Assembly (NCBI GenBank): GCA_020444765.1
Contig: JAGRHW010000005.1
Coordinates: forward strand, 1 to 26,520
From: Gammaproteobacteria bacterium
GTDB lineage: Bacteria; Pseudomonadota; Gammaproteobacteria; Granulosicoccales; Granulosicoccaceae
Length of the DNA stretch: 26,520 nt
Direction: 5' to 3'
The notes under the pieces are model-generated. The model saw only the letters and a list, made by a program, of their open reading frames with translations. It searched no databases and was not told where the DNA came from. The position numbers and the translations under genes are program-made. This document shows, piece by piece, positions 25,557 through 26,520 of the stretch (positions are counted from its first letter, which is position 1; every line of letters begins with the position of its first letter).

Positions 25557-26520
25557 ATGCACTACTCATCAACGCCTATGCCGCAGGCGCAGCAAACAAT
25601 AGGCATTCTGGTCGTCAACCTCGGTACGCCGGATGCGCCCGACACACCCTCGGTACGCCGCTATCTGAAGGAATTTCTCAGCGACCCACGCGTAATAGAG
25701 ACGCCCCGCTGGCTCTGGTGGCCGATCCTTAATCTCGTCATCCTACGCATCCGGCCGGCCCGCAGCGCCGAGGGCTACAAGGCGGTCTGGACCGAACAGG
25801 GCTCGCCGATTCTGGCCATTTCACGCCAGCAGACCGCGCTGTTACAGGAGCAGATGAACGACATCGACGGCGCCGAAGTGTTTGTCGAACTGGCCATGCG
25901 CTACGGCCAGCCGTCCGTCAAAGCCGGCCTTGACCGACTGCAGCAGCAAGGTGTCAGCAAACTGCTGGTCCTGCCCATGTATCCGCAGTACTGCGCGGCT
26001 ACCACCGCCTCGGTCTTCGACGCGGTCAGCGATCAACTGCAAAGACGCCGCTGGATACCGGAAACCCGGTTTATCAACCAGTATTACCAGCGCCCCGATT
26101 ACATCAGCGCCCTGGCCGCCTCGGTTCGGGAGAGCTGGGAAAAACACGGCAAAGGGGAAAAACTGGTGCTGTCCTATCACGGCATCCCGAAAGCCTATAT
26201 CGACAAGGGCGACCCGTATCTCAGTCAGTGCGAACACACGACAGCCCTGCTGCAGGAAGCCCTGCAGCTCACCGATGACGAGGTGCTGACGGTATTCCAG
26301 TCCCGCGTCGGCCGGCAGGAATGGCTCAAACCCTACTGCGACGAGACCCTCAAGGCGCTGCCGGCATCCGGTGTCAAAAGCATCGATATCATCAGCCCGG
26401 CATTCTCCGCGGACTGCCTGGAAACCCTGGAGGAACTCGAGGTGGAAAACCGCGCGTATTTTATGCAGGCCGGCGGCGAGCGATACCAGTACATCCCCGC
26501 CCTCAACGCGCGTAACGACC
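25557..26520 (+). CDS. hemH: Ferrochelatase HemH (3' end outside the window)
   Basis: The open frame runs from ATG 25557 to the window end without a stop, giving 321 codons. Ferrochelatase inserts Fe2+ into protoporphyrin IX, the last step of haem synthesis, at the inner face of the membrane. The N-terminal motif ILVVNLGTPDAPDTPSVRRY (17-36), the segment LVLPMYPQYCAATTAS, the active-site SYHGIPKAY with its conserved His, FQSRVGRQEWLKPY and SPAFSADCLETLEE are all diagnostic. Members are usually about 320-370 residues and end shortly after the YIPALN motif seen here, so only about 20 residues are probably missing. The gene is divergent from cheA. Confidence 0.96.
   Translation, partial: MHYSSTPMPQAQQTIGILVVNLGTPDAPDTPSVRRYLKEFLSDPRVIETPRWLWWPILNLVILRIRPARSAEGYKAVWTEQGSPILAISRQQTALLQEQMNDIDGAEVFVELAMRYGQPSVKAGLDRLQQQGVSKLLVLPMYPQYCAATTASVFDAVSDQLQRRRWIPETRFINQYYQRPDYISALAASVRESWEKHGKGEKLVLSYHGIPKAYIDKGDPYLSQCEHTTALLQEALQLTDDEVLTVFQSRVGRQEWLKPYCDETLKALPASGVKSIDIISPAFSADCLETLEELEVENRAYFMQAGGERYQYIPALNARND

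Overview
The window looks like ordinary chromosome of a gammaproteobacterium. The evidence is a full-length HrpA of 1300 residues, PriA, HemH, a SPOR-domain protein, a GlyGly-CTERM surface protein and a compact che operon. No phage, transposon, CRISPR, tRNA or rRNA was found. The genus cannot be named from what is visible.

Layout. (1) 28-1790 (+): a membrane-tethered TAXI-type solute-binding protein, overlapped by 4 nt by a small protein that resembles a degenerate receiver domain. (2) 2071-3213 (+): an exported protein with a cadherin/Ig-like fold and a C-terminal GlyGly-CTERM (rhombosortase) sorting signal, followed by two hairpins. (3) 3432-4538 (+): an FAD oxidoreductase of the L-2-hydroxyglutarate oxidase type. 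(4) 4671-7580 (+): a tight three-gene operon of NAD-dependent epimerase/dehydratase, RmlC-like epimerase and homoserine-dehydrogenase-like SAF protein, probably for an unusual surface sugar. It ends at a strong GC hairpin. (5) 7649-15861 (-): priA, an SGNH lipoprotein, a SPOR protein, hrpA and a small cysteine-containing protein. PriA and the SGNH lipoprotein appear as one 997-residue frame only because of an apparent single-base frameshift; the true PriA C-terminus is readable in another frame. (6) 15862-16346: a 485-bp A/T-rich gap with three consensus DnaA boxes and the likely terminator of the next operon. (7) 16347-25285 (-): cheA, cheW, a chemoreceptor, a STAS protein, cheR, cheB, cheY and a protein with a CheX-like ExxN motif. 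(8) 25557 to the window end (+): hemH, cut by the window edge, divergent from cheA.

Working together. The che operon encodes a whole phosphorelay and adaptation system: receptor, CheA/CheW core, CheR/CheB methylation pair and CheY output. It has no CheZ. The last gene may supply the CheY phosphatase. The receptor ends in a W-x-x-F pentapeptide of the type that tethers CheR/CheB. The STAS protein is an extra part of unknown role.

The points most worth a second look are the priA frameshift, the CheX-like protein, the TAXI/pseudo-receiver pair, the DnaA-box cluster beside priA and the GlyGly-CTERM protein.
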